A stretch of 64,000 nucleotides of DNA from Bordetella genomosp. 13 (GTDB taxonomy: Bacteria > Pseudomonadota > Gammaproteobacteria > Burkholderiales > Burkholderiaceae_B), in the NCBI RefSeq assembly GCF_007679965.1, contig NZ_VEHL01000002.1:294235-358234 (forward strand), read 5' to 3'. The notes under the pieces were generated by a model. The model worked only from the letters and a program-made list of their open reading frames with translations. It did not search any database and was not told where the DNA came from. Below are positions 26,335 to 34,789 of the stretch, in pieces. The stretch's first letter is position 1; every line of letters starts with the position of its first letter. A program made the translations under genes and the position numbers.

Positions 26335-27710
26335 GCACGACGAGCCCGAAGAAAGAGATACGCATGAACGCCTTCGCGCTGCACAGCCCGGTGCACCATT
26401 CGCCCGGCATGTGGCGCCATCCGCGCGACCGCTCGCTGCAGTACAACACGCTGGACTACTGGGTGGACCTGGCCCGCACGCTGGAGCGCGGCCTGGTCGA
26501 TTCGCTGTTCATGGCAGACAGCGTGGGCGTCAACGACGTATACGGCGGCAGCGTGGACACCGCGCTGCGCCACGGCGCGCAAGTGCCCAAGCAGGATCCC
26601 GTCATGTCGCTGTCCGCCATGGCCTATGCCACCGAGAATCTGGGCCTGGCCGTGACCAGCAACGCCAACCACGAGCCGCCCTATGTGTTCGCGCGCCGCA
26701 TGTCCACGCTGGACCACCTGACGCGCGGGCGCATCGGCTGGAACGTCGTCACCGGCTTCGCGCAGAGCAGCGTCAAGGTGCTGGGCAAGGACGGCGTAGC
26801 CTCGCGCGACGAGCGCTACGACATCGCCGACGAGTACATGGACGTGGTCTACAAGCTGTGGGAAGGCAGCTGGGAAGACGCCGCCGTCGTGCGCGATCCC
26901 GCCAGCGGCGTGTTCGCCGATCCGTCGCGCGTGCACCGCGTGGATCACCAGGGCAAATACTTCCGCCTGCAGGGCATCCACCTGACCGAGCCCTCGCCGC
27001 AGCGCACGCCCATGCTGTTCCAGGCGGGATCCTCCGCGCGCGGCATGCGTTTCTCGGGCCGCCACGCGGAGGGCATCTACCTGAGCGGCCCCAGCAAGAA
27101 AGTGCTGGCGCCCGTGGTGGCCCGTACGCGCGCGGAGGCGGTCGAGGCAGGCCGCGGCGCGAACGACATCAAGTTCTTCGCCATGGCCACCATCATCACC
27201 GGCCGCACGGCGCAAGAGGCGCGCGACAAGTACGAGGACTACAAGCGCTACGTCACGCCCGAGGCCGCGCTGGCCATGTTCTCGGGCTGGACCGGCATCG
27301 ACTTCTCCACCTACGACCCCGACGAGCCGATCCGCTACATGCAGCTTGACGCGGGCACCTCGTCCGCGCTGGAGGGCTTCACTCGCCTGGACCCGGACCG
27401 GATCTGGACGGTGAAGGAACTGGCGCTGCACAACGCCATCGGCGGGCGCGGGCCGGTCTTCATCGGCGCGCCGCACGAGGTGGCCGATGCACTGGAAGAG
27501 TGGGTGGACGAGACCGACATCGACGGCTTCAACCTGAGCTATGCCGTCACGCCCGAGGCCTACGAAGACTATGCCGACCTGATCGTGCCCGAATTGCAGG
27601 CGCGCGGCCGCTACAAGACGCGCTATGCCCCAGGCACGCTGCGCGAGAAGCTGGGCGGCCAGGGCCGGCTGCTGCCCCGCAGCCATCCCGGCGCCGCATT
27701 CCGCCGCTGA
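26331..27710 (+). CDS. LLM-class flavin-dependent monooxygenase, NtaA/DszA type (second copy)
   Basis: The 459-residue protein shares the family blocks seen in the 24102 gene: WRHPRDRSLQYNTLDYW, RRMSTLDHLTRGRIGWN, PSPQRTPMLFQAGSSARG and a C-terminal KTRYAPGTLREKL. It lacks a signal peptide and would be cytosolic. An internal ATG at 26364 (MNAFALHSP) could be the start, but the ATG at 26331 overlaps the upstream stop in an ATGA and is preferred. As an FMNH2-dependent oxygenase it likely cleaves a C-S bond of an oxidised organosulfur compound. The two paralogues probably arose by duplication and may form a heteromeric or two-step system. Confidence 0.9.
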   Translation: MSTTSPKKEIRMNAFALHSPVHHSPGMWRHPRDRSLQYNTLDYWVDLARTLERGLVDSLFMADSVGVNDVYGGSVDTALRHGAQVPKQDPVMSLSAMAYATENLGLAVTSNANHEPPYVFARRMSTLDHLTRGRIGWNVVTGFAQSSVKVLGKDGVASRDERYDIADEYMDVVYKLWEGSWEDAAVVRDPASGVFADPSRVHRVDHQGKYFRLQGIHLTEPSPQRTPMLFQAGSSARGMRFSGRHAEGIYLSGPSKKVLAPVVARTRAEAVEAGRGANDIKFFAMATIITGRTAQEARDKYEDYKRYVTPEAALAMFSGWTGIDFSTYDPDEPIRYMQLDAGTSSALEGFTRLDPDRIWTVKELALHNAIGGRGPVFIGAPHEVADALEEWVDETDIDGFNLSYAVTPEAYEDYADLIVPELQARGRYKTRYAPGTLREKLGGQGRLLPRSHPGAAFRR

Positions 27711-27745
27711 CCGCCTACGCCCACGGATTTTCTACAGGAAACACC

Positions 27746-28960
27746 ATGAGTACTGATAGCCCTGATTCCAACCCGCGCCTGCGAGAGGCTCTGGACGGCC
27801 TGCCCGCGCTGGCCCGCGAGATCGGCGTGGATGCCGCGCAGCGCGAACTGCGCCGCGAGTTGCCGTACCCCGCCTTCGATGCCTTCCGCCGTTCCGGCCT
27901 GGCCGCGCTGCGCATTCCCGTCGAGCGCGGCGGGCTGGGCGGCACGCTGGAGGATGCCATCCACGTCGTCACCACGCTGGCGGCCGCGGAATCCAACGTG
28001 GCCCATGCGCTGCGCGTGCATTTCGACGTGGCCGAATCCATGCGGCTGTCGCCGCGCACGCCCTTTCACGACAGGCAGGTCGCGCGGCTGGTGGAGGGCA
28101 AGCTGTACGGCGGCGCATCGGGCGAGCAGGGCACCGCGCGCGCGGGCCAGATCGAGACCGTGCTGAAACGCCAGGGCGATCATTACGTGGTGTCGGGCAA
28201 GAAGTACTACACCACGGGCTCCGCCTACGCCGACTACATCCGCGCCAACTTCGTGGACGAGCAGGACAACGGCATCACCGCCATCATTCCGCTGAAGGCG
28301 CGGGGCGTTCAGCCCATCGACGACTGGGACGGCATGGGCCAGCGCATGACCGCCAGCGGCAGCGTCGTGTTCGACAACGTCGAGGTCGATGCGTCCGAGG
28401 TCGTGGGCAAGGGCTATCCCTCGCTGGCTGGCCGGCACGGCGGGGCGTATCGCCAGCTGCATCTGGTGGCCGTGGCGGCCGGCATCGTGCGCAACATCGT
28501 GTCGGACGCGCAGGGCTACGTGACGGGCCATGGCCGTCCGGTGCTGCACACCAACGCACCCTCGGCGCGCGAAGACGTGTTCATCCAGCAAGTGGTGGGA
28601 GACCTGTCCGCGCTGAGCCACACCATCGACGTGCTGGTCTACGAGAACGCGCGCACGCTGGGCCGCTCGTCGGATGCGATCCTGGCGCAGGATCCGGCGG
28701 CCGACGAACTGGTGTTGCAGAGCGCGCTGGCCACGGCGCGCACGCAGATCATCGTGGGCAAGCTGGCGCTGCAGGCGGGCGAACGCCTGTTCGACGCGGG
28801 CGGCGCCTCGGCCACCTCGCGCAAGCACAATTTCGACCGGCACTGGCGCAACCTGCGCACCATCTTCAGCCACAACCCGCTGCATCACAAGGCGCGCGTG
28901 GTGGGGGATTACGTGCTGAACGGCGTGAAGACGCACCTGATCGAAGGTCGCACGTTCTAG
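27746..28960 (+). CDS. Acyl-CoA-dehydrogenase-like flavin monooxygenase, DszC/SfnB type
   Basis: The 404-residue protein has the acyl-CoA dehydrogenase fold (N-terminal helices, a central beta domain with KKYYTTGSAYADYI, and C-terminal helices). It lacks the usual catalytic glutamate context of fatty-acid dehydrogenases and matches the DszC/SfnB group, which uses FMNH2 and oxygen to hydroxylate sulfur or nitrogen. RKHNFDRHWRNLRTIFSHNP near the C terminus is characteristic of that group. It closes the organosulfur operon, 35 bp after the second DszA-like gene, with an AGGAA ribosome site. Likely role: S-oxygenation before the DszA-like enzymes cleave the C-S bond. Confidence 0.85.
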   Translation: MSTDSPDSNPRLREALDGLPALAREIGVDAAQRELRRELPYPAFDAFRRSGLAALRIPVERGGLGGTLEDAIHVVTTLAAAESNVAHALRVHFDVAESMRLSPRTPFHDRQVARLVEGKLYGGASGEQGTARAGQIETVLKRQGDHYVVSGKKYYTTGSAYADYIRANFVDEQDNGITAIIPLKARGVQPIDDWDGMGQRMTASGSVVFDNVEVDASEVVGKGYPSLAGRHGGAYRQLHLVAVAAGIVRNIVSDAQGYVTGHGRPVLHTNAPSAREDVFIQQVVGDLSALSHTIDVLVYENARTLGRSSDAILAQDPAADELVLQSALATARTQIIVGKLALQAGERLFDAGGASATSRKHNFDRHWRNLRTIFSHNPLHHKARVVGDYVLNGVKTHLIEGRTF

Positions 28961-29048
28961 GGTATCCGCCGTGCGGCGGGCCGGCCGCCGCAGCCCTCCT
29001 GAAACCTTTTGCAGCCTGTGCCGGAAGCGGGGTCGGCCCGCATCTGGC

Positions 29049-29054
29049 TAGAAT
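29049..29054 (+). promoter_or_regulatory. -10 box upstream of the SUKH-like gene
   Basis: TAGAAT at 29049-29054 matches the sigma-70 -10 consensus at five of six positions and lies 26 bp before the ATG. A TTGCAG about 35 bp upstream is too distant to be a standard -35, so the promoter is only partly supported. Confidence 0.4.
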
Positions 29055-29080
29055 GCGAAATTGTTTTCCTGGAGGCACGC

Positions 29081-29737
29081 ATGGATCTACTGAGCTCGTT
29101 CACCGACATCGCACGAAGCGCCGGCTTCGAATTGCCGCCCGAACTGGCGGCCTGGTATCGCGAGGGCGTGGCGCATGCCGATGCCGACACGCCCGCCATG
29201 GCGGAGGTTTACGATTTCGAATGGATCACGCCCGAGCAGTGCCGGCAGACCATCGACGAGTGGCTGAATCCCGAGGCGCAGGACGGCAACCGCTTCTTTC
29301 CCTTCGCCGAAAGCGGCGCGGGCGATGCGTACTGCCTGGTGCGCCTGGCCGACGGCCGCGAAGGCGTGTCCATGGTCTGGCACGACGACGATGAAAACGA
29401 CATCGAGTACGCCACCTTCGCCGACTTCGTCGCGGGCACGTACCTGGGCAGCTACGCCAACCTTTCGTATCTGCGAGCCAGCCTGGAAGAGATCGGCACG
29501 GCGATTCGCGCCAGCCTGGAAGTGACCGCGCCGGCGCTGCCCGAGTCGCACGCCAAGGCCATCACCGCGCCCGCGCGCGTGGCGGTCCGCGAACGCACGT
29601 ACCGCACCGGTCCGAAGGCCAAGCCCGAGACCGTGCCGTCGCTGCTGCCGCAGCAGGAAGCCGAGGCCGGCGCCGAGCGCTTCAAGCGCCGCACGCCGAT
29701 CTGGTTCACCGTGGTGGCGCGCTGGGACATCGAATGA
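29081..29737 (+). CDS. SMI1/KNR4 (SUKH)-like protein
   Basis: The 218-residue soluble protein has the pattern of SUKH-fold proteins in residues about 15-145: FELPPELAAWYREG at the start, FFPFAESGAGDAYCLV, and VSMVWHDDDENDIEYATFADFV. SUKH proteins are commonly immunity proteins of toxin systems, but many are stand-alone with unknown roles. The C-terminal 60 residues are basic and look like an added tail. A perfect GGAGG ribosome site lies 8 bp before the ATG. No toxin gene is adjacent; the convergent neighbour at 29802 is unrecognised. Confidence 0.65.
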   Translation: MDLLSSFTDIARSAGFELPPELAAWYREGVAHADADTPAMAEVYDFEWITPEQCRQTIDEWLNPEAQDGNRFFPFAESGAGDAYCLVRLADGREGVSMVWHDDDENDIEYATFADFVAGTYLGSYANLSYLRASLEEIGTAIRASLEVTAPALPESHAKAITAPARVAVRERTYRTGPKAKPETVPSLLPQQEAEAGAERFKRRTPIWFTVVARWDIE

Positions 29738-29756
29738 CGCACCTGGCGTGCGCGTG

Positions 29757-29784
29757 AAAAAACCCGGCGCGCGCCGGGTTTTTT
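29757..29784. terminator. Bidirectional intrinsic terminator
   Basis: A perfect 28-base palindrome, AAAAAACCCGGCGC followed by its complement ending TTTTTT, lies between two convergent genes. The GC stem is flanked by A6 and T6, so it can end transcription from both sides. Confidence 0.92.
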
Positions 29785-29801
29785 CATGGTGCGGGCCGCG
29801 C

Positions 29802-31019
29802 TCAGTTCGCGGCGGGCCGGCGGGCGAACCGCTCTTCGCTGGGGAACCCGCGCGTGCGATAGCGCACCGGATAGCCGTCGGCCATGGGCTCCAGCAGCGC
29901 GCTGCATTCGTTCCACATGGCGTCCCAGGTCGTGAAGACGTCGGCCTTCGGTTCGCCGTCCTCGCCGATCACCAGCAGCGCGATCAGGTCGGTACGGGGC
30001 AGCAGCGTGTCCACGTCCTTGGTCCATACCGAATACGTGGTCAGCCGCTCGCTGTCCTGGTGCTTGATCAGCTTGCAGCTGGCCACGAACAGGTCGATCT
30101 CCTGCTTTTCGTGCACGCGCTCCAGCAGCTCCTTCTGCACCTGGTAGGCATCGGCCGCGCCGTGGCGCTGCAGATCAGCCAGCAGCTGCGCCGTCTGCGG
30201 GTCCTGCGGCGCGACGACCTCAAGGCGACCATCGGCGATGCGGTACAGGTACGAGGACACCGCGCGCTGCTCCGCGTCCAGCGTCTGCCGGGCCACGGCC
30301 ACCATGGCGCGTTGCGCGGCGGTGTCGCGGGCCGACGCCACCAGCAGGCAGCCGCGCGTGGGAATCATGATGACGCAGTCGGTGCCCGCGGGCGTGCGAT
30401 GCATCATGTCCGTCAGCAGGCAGCGCGACGAGTCGTACGCGTCGCTCCATGCGCCGCGATACACGCCTGGCGCCATTTCGACGAAATGCTCGGCGCCCTG
30501 GCCGCGCAGGTTGTCGATGGCGTCCGCGAAGGCGGTCTCGAACGTCACGCCCCATTCGCGGATCTGCTCCATGCCCACGCTGGCCATGGTTTCGGGCGTG
30601 TCGTAGGCCAGCATCACCACGGCATCCTCGCTGAACGCGCGGCTGGGATCCTCGAAGGGCTCGTCGCCGCCGTTGGCGGCCTGCGTCAGGCGCAGCGTCT
30701 CGGGGAACATCTTGCTGCGTATGATGGGCCGCAGATAGGCTCTGGCGTCGGCATAGGTGGTCGGCGTCTCTGGCTGCCGCAGCACGGCCAGATACTTGGC
30801 CAGCACGTTGGCGCGCTCGCCCTTCGGCGCGGCACAGTAGTCGTGGTAGGCGTTGTGCAGGTTGAACACCTGCTTGTGGCCTTCGCCGTGCAGCAGCGCA
30901 AAATCGCGCTCGGAGTAGACCATATCCTGCGTCAGGCCAGACCGCGCGGCCTGCTCGCGGACCATCTTCGCGAACTTGTCGCGGGACGGGGTGGAGGAGA
31001 AGAGGTCGAGTAAACCCAA
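29802..31019 (-). CDS. Conserved protein of unknown function
   Basis: I do not recognise a family with confidence. The 405-residue product has no signal peptide and no transmembrane helix. The N-terminal quarter (MGLLDLFSSTPSRDKFAKMV) and VFNLHNAYHDY near 50-61 resemble DUF1444/YtpQ-like proteins, a weak impression only. The middle has YDSSRCLLTDMMHRTPAG and the C-terminal third includes LVIGEDGEPKADVFTTW. It is convergent with the SUKH-like gene and shares its terminator. The start is the ATG at 31019; there is no other gene in the next 410 bp upstream, so it is monocistronic. Confidence 0.6.
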   Translation of the reverse strand: MGLLDLFSSTPSRDKFAKMVREQAARSGLTQDMVYSERDFALLHGEGHKQVFNLHNAYHDYCAAPKGERANVLAKYLAVLRQPETPTTYADARAYLRPIIRSKMFPETLRLTQAANGGDEPFEDPSRAFSEDAVVMLAYDTPETMASVGMEQIREWGVTFETAFADAIDNLRGQGAEHFVEMAPGVYRGAWSDAYDSSRCLLTDMMHRTPAGTDCVIMIPTRGCLLVASARDTAAQRAMVAVARQTLDAEQRAVSSYLYRIADGRLEVVAPQDPQTAQLLADLQRHGAADAYQVQKELLERVHEKQEIDLFVASCKLIKHQDSERLTTYSVWTKDVDTLLPRTDLIALLVIGEDGEPKADVFTTWDAMWNECSALLEPMADGYPVRYRTRGFPSEERFARRPAAN

Positions 31020-31429
31020 AGCGCGCTCCCGGTTATTTTTGATGGCGGAGCGGATCGCCAGTCTGGCCTAGGTCGTTCTTCCCGCGCCTGGTCCTGGGGC
31101 ACGGAGGCTGTGGCGAGCCGGAACTGCGGGGCCAACATATCACGTGCCGGTGGCCGCGCATCGTGCCCGCGGCGCGCGCGGAGCTCGCAGGTGTAACGCA
31201 CGTTTGCAGCGCGGCCAGGGCCGCCGAAGGGGCCACAGGCAAGCCAGATCGGCGCGCCGACGGGGCCGCCCGCGCGCGGGCCGCGATGCGCGAGGCGCCG
31301 GGATGCTCACAGGCGCATACATTTCCCGGTGGCGGCACGGGCGCCGGCTGGCGCGCGAGTTGCCAGGATTGGAACAAGGCCCTGTACCATCCTCTGCCAC
31401 CCACTGTCTCGGCGTTTAGAACCCTCAGT
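31020..31429. other. Intergenic region without a recognised gene
   Basis: This 410-bp divergent region separates the unknown protein from the beta-lactamase. It is GC-rich, has no convincing small ORF and no divergent LysR/AmpR-type regulator. The only promoter-like pair is TTGCCA (31360-31365) with TACCAT (31385-31390), whose 19-bp spacing is poor. I see no repeat or hairpin of note. Confidence 0.5.
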
Positions 31430-32344
31430 ATGCGTACATTCATCACTCGTCGCGCCGCGCTGCAAGCCGCGCTGATTGCTGCTTTGGCAGGACTGCACCC
31501 CTTGCGCGCCCAGGCCGCCATACGCCGCGAAGGCATCGAGGCGCGGCTCAAGGCCCTTGAAACCCGTGCTGGCGGACGCCTTGGCGTCGCCGTGCTGGAT
31601 ACCGCAACGGGCCGGCTGGCAGGCAGTCGGCTGGACGAACGATTCGCGCTGTGCAGCACGTTCAAGGCCCTGGCCGCTGCGTGTACCCTTGCGCGCGTCG
31701 ACCGCGGACAGGAGCGGCTGGAGCGCCGCATCTTCTTCACGGAGCAAGACCTGGTGATGCCCTTCAAGGCGACCCAGCCCCATCTTGCCGACGGCATGAC
31801 GATCGGGCAGCTGTGCGAGGCGGCGGTGACGGTGAGCGACAGCACGGCGGCGAACCTGCTGCTGGCGAGCCTCGGCGGGCCATCGGCGTTCACTGCCTAT
31901 ATGCGATCCCTGGGCGACTCCGTGACGCGGCTCGACAGAATGGAACTGGGCTTGAACATCGTCAAGCCCGGAGAGACTCACGATACGACCTCGCCGCGCG
32001 CCATGGCCGGCACGCTGCGGGAAGTCATGCTTGGCCATGCGCTGTCGGAGCCGTCGCGAAAGACGCTGACGGACTGGATGACCGAGTCCAGGGATGCCGC
32101 CGAGCGTCGCCTTCGGCTCGGTCTGCCCAAGGGATGGAGGATTGCGAACAAACCGGGCACGTGGGAAGGGATATCCACCAATGACATCGGCGTGATCTTC
32201 CCGCCAGGTCGCGATCCGGTCGTAGTGGCTGCTTTCCTTGCCGAAGCGCCGGGAACGATCGAACAGCAAGAGGCCGTGCTCTCCGAGGTCGCCAGGATCG
32301 TGGCCGAGGAGATCCTGCAAGGCGGAAAGCCAAGCCGCGGGTAA
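31430..32344 (+). CDS. Class A beta-lactamase with altered SDN and KTG motifs
   Basis: The 304-residue protein has a twin-arginine-like signal (FITRRAALQAAL) and the class A serine beta-lactamase layout. The catalytic STFK is at S76-K79 (Ambler 70-73). E172 in DRMELGLN corresponds to Glu166, with N176 as Asn170. The second motif is SDS (136-138) instead of SDN, and the third is KPGT (241-244) instead of K-S/T-G. The Ser before STFK is preceded by Cys (Ambler 69), but the residue at 238 is Trp, so the disulfide of carbapenemases cannot form. Both altered positions normally shape substrate binding, so the spectrum may be unusual or activity low. The frame is open upstream to 31163 but the signal peptide fixes the start. 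No ampR-like regulator is adjacent. Confidence 0.85.
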   Translation: MRTFITRRAALQAALIAALAGLHPLRAQAAIRREGIEARLKALETRAGGRLGVAVLDTATGRLAGSRLDERFALCSTFKALAAACTLARVDRGQERLERRIFFTEQDLVMPFKATQPHLADGMTIGQLCEAAVTVSDSTAANLLLASLGGPSAFTAYMRSLGDSVTRLDRMELGLNIVKPGETHDTTSPRAMAGTLREVMLGHALSEPSRKTLTDWMTESRDAAERRLRLGLPKGWRIANKPGTWEGISTNDIGVIFPPGRDPVVVAAFLAEAPGTIEQQEAVLSEVARIVAEEILQGGKPSRG

Positions 32345-32394
32345 TCCACCGAGGCCCGGCAGCCCGACCCCTACTGCGGTACCACGCCCGCCGC

Positions 32395-32841
32395 TCACGC
32401 GGCCGGCGCGTCGCCCGTGTCCGGCACGAGTCCCGTCGCTTGCACCGCAGGCACCAGCGCGGCCTCGTCATTGTCCGAGGTGTCTCCCGACACCCCCACG
32501 GCGCCTACGACGTGGCCGTCCGCATCGCGCAGCAGCACGCTGCCCGCCACGGGCACCATGCGGCCGTCGGAGATCGCGTTCAGGGCGGCGAAGAACTCGG
32601 GCATCTTCTGGGCGCGGCGGGCCAGCTCGCGGCCGCCGAACCCCATGCCCAGCGCGCCCCAGGCCTTGGCCGTCGCCAGTTCGGAACGCATGATGCTGGC
32701 GCCGTCGTCGCGCTTGAGCACGACGGCGTGGCCGCCCGCATCCAGCACCGCCACGGTCAGCGGTTGCAGGCCCAGTTCCCTGCCTTTGGCGATCGTGCCG
32801 TCGGCGATGCGGTCGGCCTGCGCAAGCGTCAATCCTTTCAT
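32395..32841 (-). CDS. GlcG/HbpS-family protein
   Basis: The 148-residue protein belongs to the GlcG/HbpS fold (formerly DUF336): LTLAQADRIADGTIAKG, LTVAVLDAGGHAVVLKRDD, VPVAGSVLLRDADGHVVGAVGVSGDTSDND. Some members bind haem or cobalamin and others sit beside catabolic enzymes with no known catalytic job. It is the last gene of a minus-strand run with an acyl-CoA ligase, CoA-ester lyase and enoyl-CoA hydratase, 13 bp after the ligase stop, so it is probably co-transcribed. The start at 32841 has an AGGAGGA ribosome site. Confidence 0.82.
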   Translation of the reverse strand: MKGLTLAQADRIADGTIAKGRELGLQPLTVAVLDAGGHAVVLKRDDGASIMRSELATAKAWGALGMGFGGRELARRAQKMPEFFAALNAISDGRMVPVAGSVLLRDADGHVVGAVGVSGDTSDNDEAALVPAVQATGLVPDTGDAPAA

Positions 32842-32854
32842 GTCGTCCTCCTGG

Positions 32855-34789
32855 TCATGGTGCGGGTGGGTCTTCGACGATCACATAGGGAATGGCGTAG
32901 GCCGACAGCACTTCCTCGGCCTTTTGCCGCGCGCCCGGCGCCGAACCCTTCAAGGTCAGCGTCGTGGCCATGCCGCTGCCGCCGGTATTGACGACCTGCA
33001 GCGACCATTCCCCCGGCACGCCTTGCAGCGCTTCGTTGAAGACACGCTGTGCGGCGTCCAGCTGCAACAGGTGCTTGATGGGCTTGCCGACCGAGGTCAG
33101 CGGCAGCTTATCGAGGAAGATGATTTCCTTCGGCACCGCCGGCCGCTCGGGGATGTGTTGCGCGGCATGGCGCAGCAGCACGTCGGCCGAGACCTCGGCG
33201 CCGGGATGCAGTTCGACATAGGCGATCGGCAGCTCGCCGGCATGCGCGTCGGGCTTGCCCACCGCGGCCGCGACCGCGACCCAGGGCGAGGCAAGCAGGG
33301 CGTTCTCGATCAGGGCAGGCTCGATGTTGTGGCCGCCACGGATTATCAGGTCTTTCTGGCGGCCGCTGATGCGGATGTAGCCGTCGGCGTCGATGCTGCC
33401 CAGGTCGCCCGTGACGAAGTAGCCGTCGGGCAGGAATGCGCCCTTGTCCTGCGCAGGATCCAGGTAGCCGCCGGCCACGCCAGGTCCGCCGACCAGGATC
33501 ATGCCTATCTCGCCCAGTGCGCAGTCGCGTTCGATGCCGCCGTCGGCGCCCATCTTGACGATGCGCACTTTCATGTAGGGCACGCGGATGCCAGAACAGC
33601 CGCGGCGTATCTCGCCATCGCGCGGATCCAGGCTGACGTGGCTGGTGTTCTCGGTCAGGCCATAGCTCTGCAGCGTGCGTGCGCCGGTGATCTCGGCGAT
33701 GCGGTCCTGGATGGCGGGGGACATGGCGGTGGAGCCGGTGGCGAAGTACGGCCGCAGCGACGAGATGTCCTCGCCGGCAGGGGGATTCTTGGCCAGCATC
33801 GACAGCGTCGTGGGCACGCCCGAGATCTGCGTGACGCCGAAGCGTTCCACATAGCGCCAATAATTGGCCAGGTAGGTCTTGTCGCGCGCGCCGTGCATGC
33901 TGGGCAGCACCGCGGTGTTGCCGTTGGCGGTGCTCACCAGTCCGCGCACCAGCAGCCCGCCCACGTGGAACAGCGGCGTGTCGGACAGCACCACGTCCTC
34001 GGACGTGAAGGCCAGGCCGTTGTTCGCCGCCCATTGGCGGTACACCATGCCCCCGTGCAGGATCTTGACGATCTTCGGGTGGCCAGTGGTGCCGCCCGAG
34101 TGCACGTAGCAGGCGATGTCGCGTCGCTGGGCGACGTCGCGCGGAAAGTCCAGCCTGTCCTGCGGATACGCGGCCGCGGCCGCCAGCAGGTCGCCCTCGT
34201 GCGGCGCGGCGAAGGGATCGTGGAGCGTGAACAGGCGCGGCGGGCGTTCCATGCGCGTCAGCGCCGCGCAGACGTTGTCATGGATCTCGAACCCCGGTGT
34301 CGGGCCCAGCGCCACCACCGCCTTGGCATCGGCGCGCTGGATCAGGTCGGCCAGGGCGTGGGCGTCCAGCATCCAGTTGATGGGAAACGGCCGCGCGGCC
34401 AGCAGGCCGCCCAGGAACGTTGCGAACAAAGCCGGCACGGTGGGACTGACGATGGCCACCGCATCCTGCGGACCGACGCCGCTGGCGCGCAGCAGGTTGG
34501 CGATCTGGATGGACCGGTGCTCCAGGTCGGCGAAACTCCAGGCCTGGATCTCGCCGTCGAGATCGCCGTTGTGGGTCACATGGAAAGCCGTGCGGTCGGG
34601 CTTGTGGCGGCAGCCGTCCAGCAGGTTCAGGGCGAAGTCCCAGCGCGTGATGCGCTGCTCGATGGGCACCTGCTCGATCGCCTCGATGTCGGCCATGTCG
34701 CGCAGCGGCGCATACCGGCCGGAGGGCACGCTGCCGTGGGGGCCCATGTCGGGCAGGACGGCGGGAACGGTCTCCTGGAGAGTCGTCAT
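32855..34789 (-). CDS. AMP-forming acyl-CoA ligase with C-terminal extension
   Basis: The 644-residue enzyme is an ANL-superfamily AMP-dependent synthetase. The nucleotide-binding motif YVHSGGTTGHPK lies at about 228-239, SYGLTENTSHVS near 395, YFVTGDLGSIDADGYIRISGR near 460-480, and the catalytic lysine near 567 in SVGKPIKHL. Such ligases activate a carboxylic acid to its CoA thioester. The C terminus continues about 70 residues past the usual end, with a small domain containing MATTLTLKG and YVIVEDPP. The start overlaps the CoA-lyase stop by 4 bp. It is likely the entry enzyme of the catabolic island; the acid is not identifiable, though aromatic or medium-chain acids fit the accompanying enzymes. 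Confidence 0.88.
   Translation of the reverse strand: MTTLQETVPAVLPDMGPHGSVPSGRYAPLRDMADIEAIEQVPIEQRITRWDFALNLLDGCRHKPDRTAFHVTHNGDLDGEIQAWSFADLEHRSIQIANLLRASGVGPQDAVAIVSPTVPALFATFLGGLLAARPFPINWMLDAHALADLIQRADAKAVVALGPTPGFEIHDNVCAALTRMERPPRLFTLHDPFAAPHEGDLLAAAAAYPQDRLDFPRDVAQRRDIACYVHSGGTTGHPKIVKILHGGMVYRQWAANNGLAFTSEDVVLSDTPLFHVGGLLVRGLVSTANGNTAVLPSMHGARDKTYLANYWRYVERFGVTQISGVPTTLSMLAKNPPAGEDISSLRPYFATGSTAMSPAIQDRIAEITGARTLQSYGLTENTSHVSLDPRDGEIRRGCSGIRVPYMKVRIVKMGADGGIERDCALGEIGMILVGGPGVAGGYLDPAQDKGAFLPDGYFVTGDLGSIDADGYIRISGRQKDLIIRGGHNIEPALIENALLASPWVAVAAAVGKPDAHAGELPIAYVELHPGAEVSADVLLRHAAQHIPERPAVPKEIIFLDKLPLTSVGKPIKHLLQLDAAQRVFNEALQGVPGEWSLQVVNTGGSGMATTLTLKGSAPGARQKAEEVLSAYAIPYVIVEDPPAP

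Noticed and set aside
31163..31429. N-terminal extension of the beta-lactamase
   Set aside because: The frame is open, but a signal peptide begins at 31430 and the upstream translation is non-conserved-looking Arg/Ala-rich sequence.
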